This document shows, piece after piece, positions 24,259 to 64,000 of a stretch of 64,000 nt of DNA; the stretch's first letter is position 1, and every line of letters starts with the position of its first letter. The translations under genes were made by a program, and so were the position numbers. The notes beneath the pieces were generated by a model, which made no database searches, was not told where the DNA came from, and was given only the letters and a program-made list of their open reading frames with translations. This DNA is from Nocardia higoensis NBRC 100133 (GTDB taxonomy: Bacteria; Actinomycetota; Actinomycetes; Mycobacteriales; Mycobacteriaceae), in contig NZ_BAGA01000132.1 in the NCBI RefSeq assembly GCF_000308595.1, positions 1-64,000 of the forward strand, read 5' to 3'.

Positions 24259-64000
<39,742 letters not shown>

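Overview
The window is high-GC DNA from an actinomycete of the Mycobacteriales, most probably a Nocardia or close relative. The evidence is a complete YrbE/Mce operon, a citE-like lyase next to acetoacetyl-CoA synthetase, leaderless-type promoters, tightly overlapping operons and very large NRPS genes. No rRNA, tRNA, CRISPR array, insertion sequence or phage gene was recognised.

Layout. 1-3438 (+): MaoC-type hydratase, CitE-like acyl-CoA lyase and acetoacetyl-CoA synthetase, consistent with the end of a leucine/acetoacetate pathway. 3741-4475 (-): DJ-1/PfpI protein, divergent from two consecutive paralogous regulators (4601-5884 and 6027-7277, +), each carrying two TetR DNA-binding domains in one chain. 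7426-9041 (+): DGPF/YCII protein plus ECF42-type sigma factor behind a matching ECF42-like promoter. 9081-18456 (-): mce operon in the order yrbEA-yrbEB-mceA-F-Mce-associated gene, with start/stop overlaps or very short gaps throughout. 18769-19178 (-): two overlapping small membrane proteins. 19503-20866 (+): MpaB/DUF2236-type oxygenase and a coupled SRPBCC protein, convergent with an exported lytic transglycosylase (20934-22148, -) across a strong hairpin. 22820-23521 (+): a TrpF-like isomerase with both catalytic residues. 23575-23951 (-): a frameshifted remnant.

24029 to the right edge (-) is a giant NRPS locus, transcribed right to left: an NRPS gene whose 5' end lies outside the window (50154-64000), an 8631-residue NRPS (24259-50154) ending in a thioesterase, then an MbtH-like gene. 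Twelve adenylation domains lie in the window. The pocket residues read by eye give clear Ser calls for two domains (one pocket identical to the EntF serine pocket as I recall it, and a second copy of it), two further Ser-like pockets, one Thr-like, one weakly Val-like and six unassigned, of which two are identical to each other. No separate epimerisation domain is visible.

The most unusual structure is the border between the two NRPS genes. It splits one module between its C domain (end of the first protein) and its A domain (start of the second). Each of the facing termini carries a short copy of the N-terminal part of an adenylation domain, about 40% identical to the other by eye, in addition to the complete A domain. 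This looks like a matched pair of docking elements derived from an A domain. The peptide product cannot be named from this sequence.
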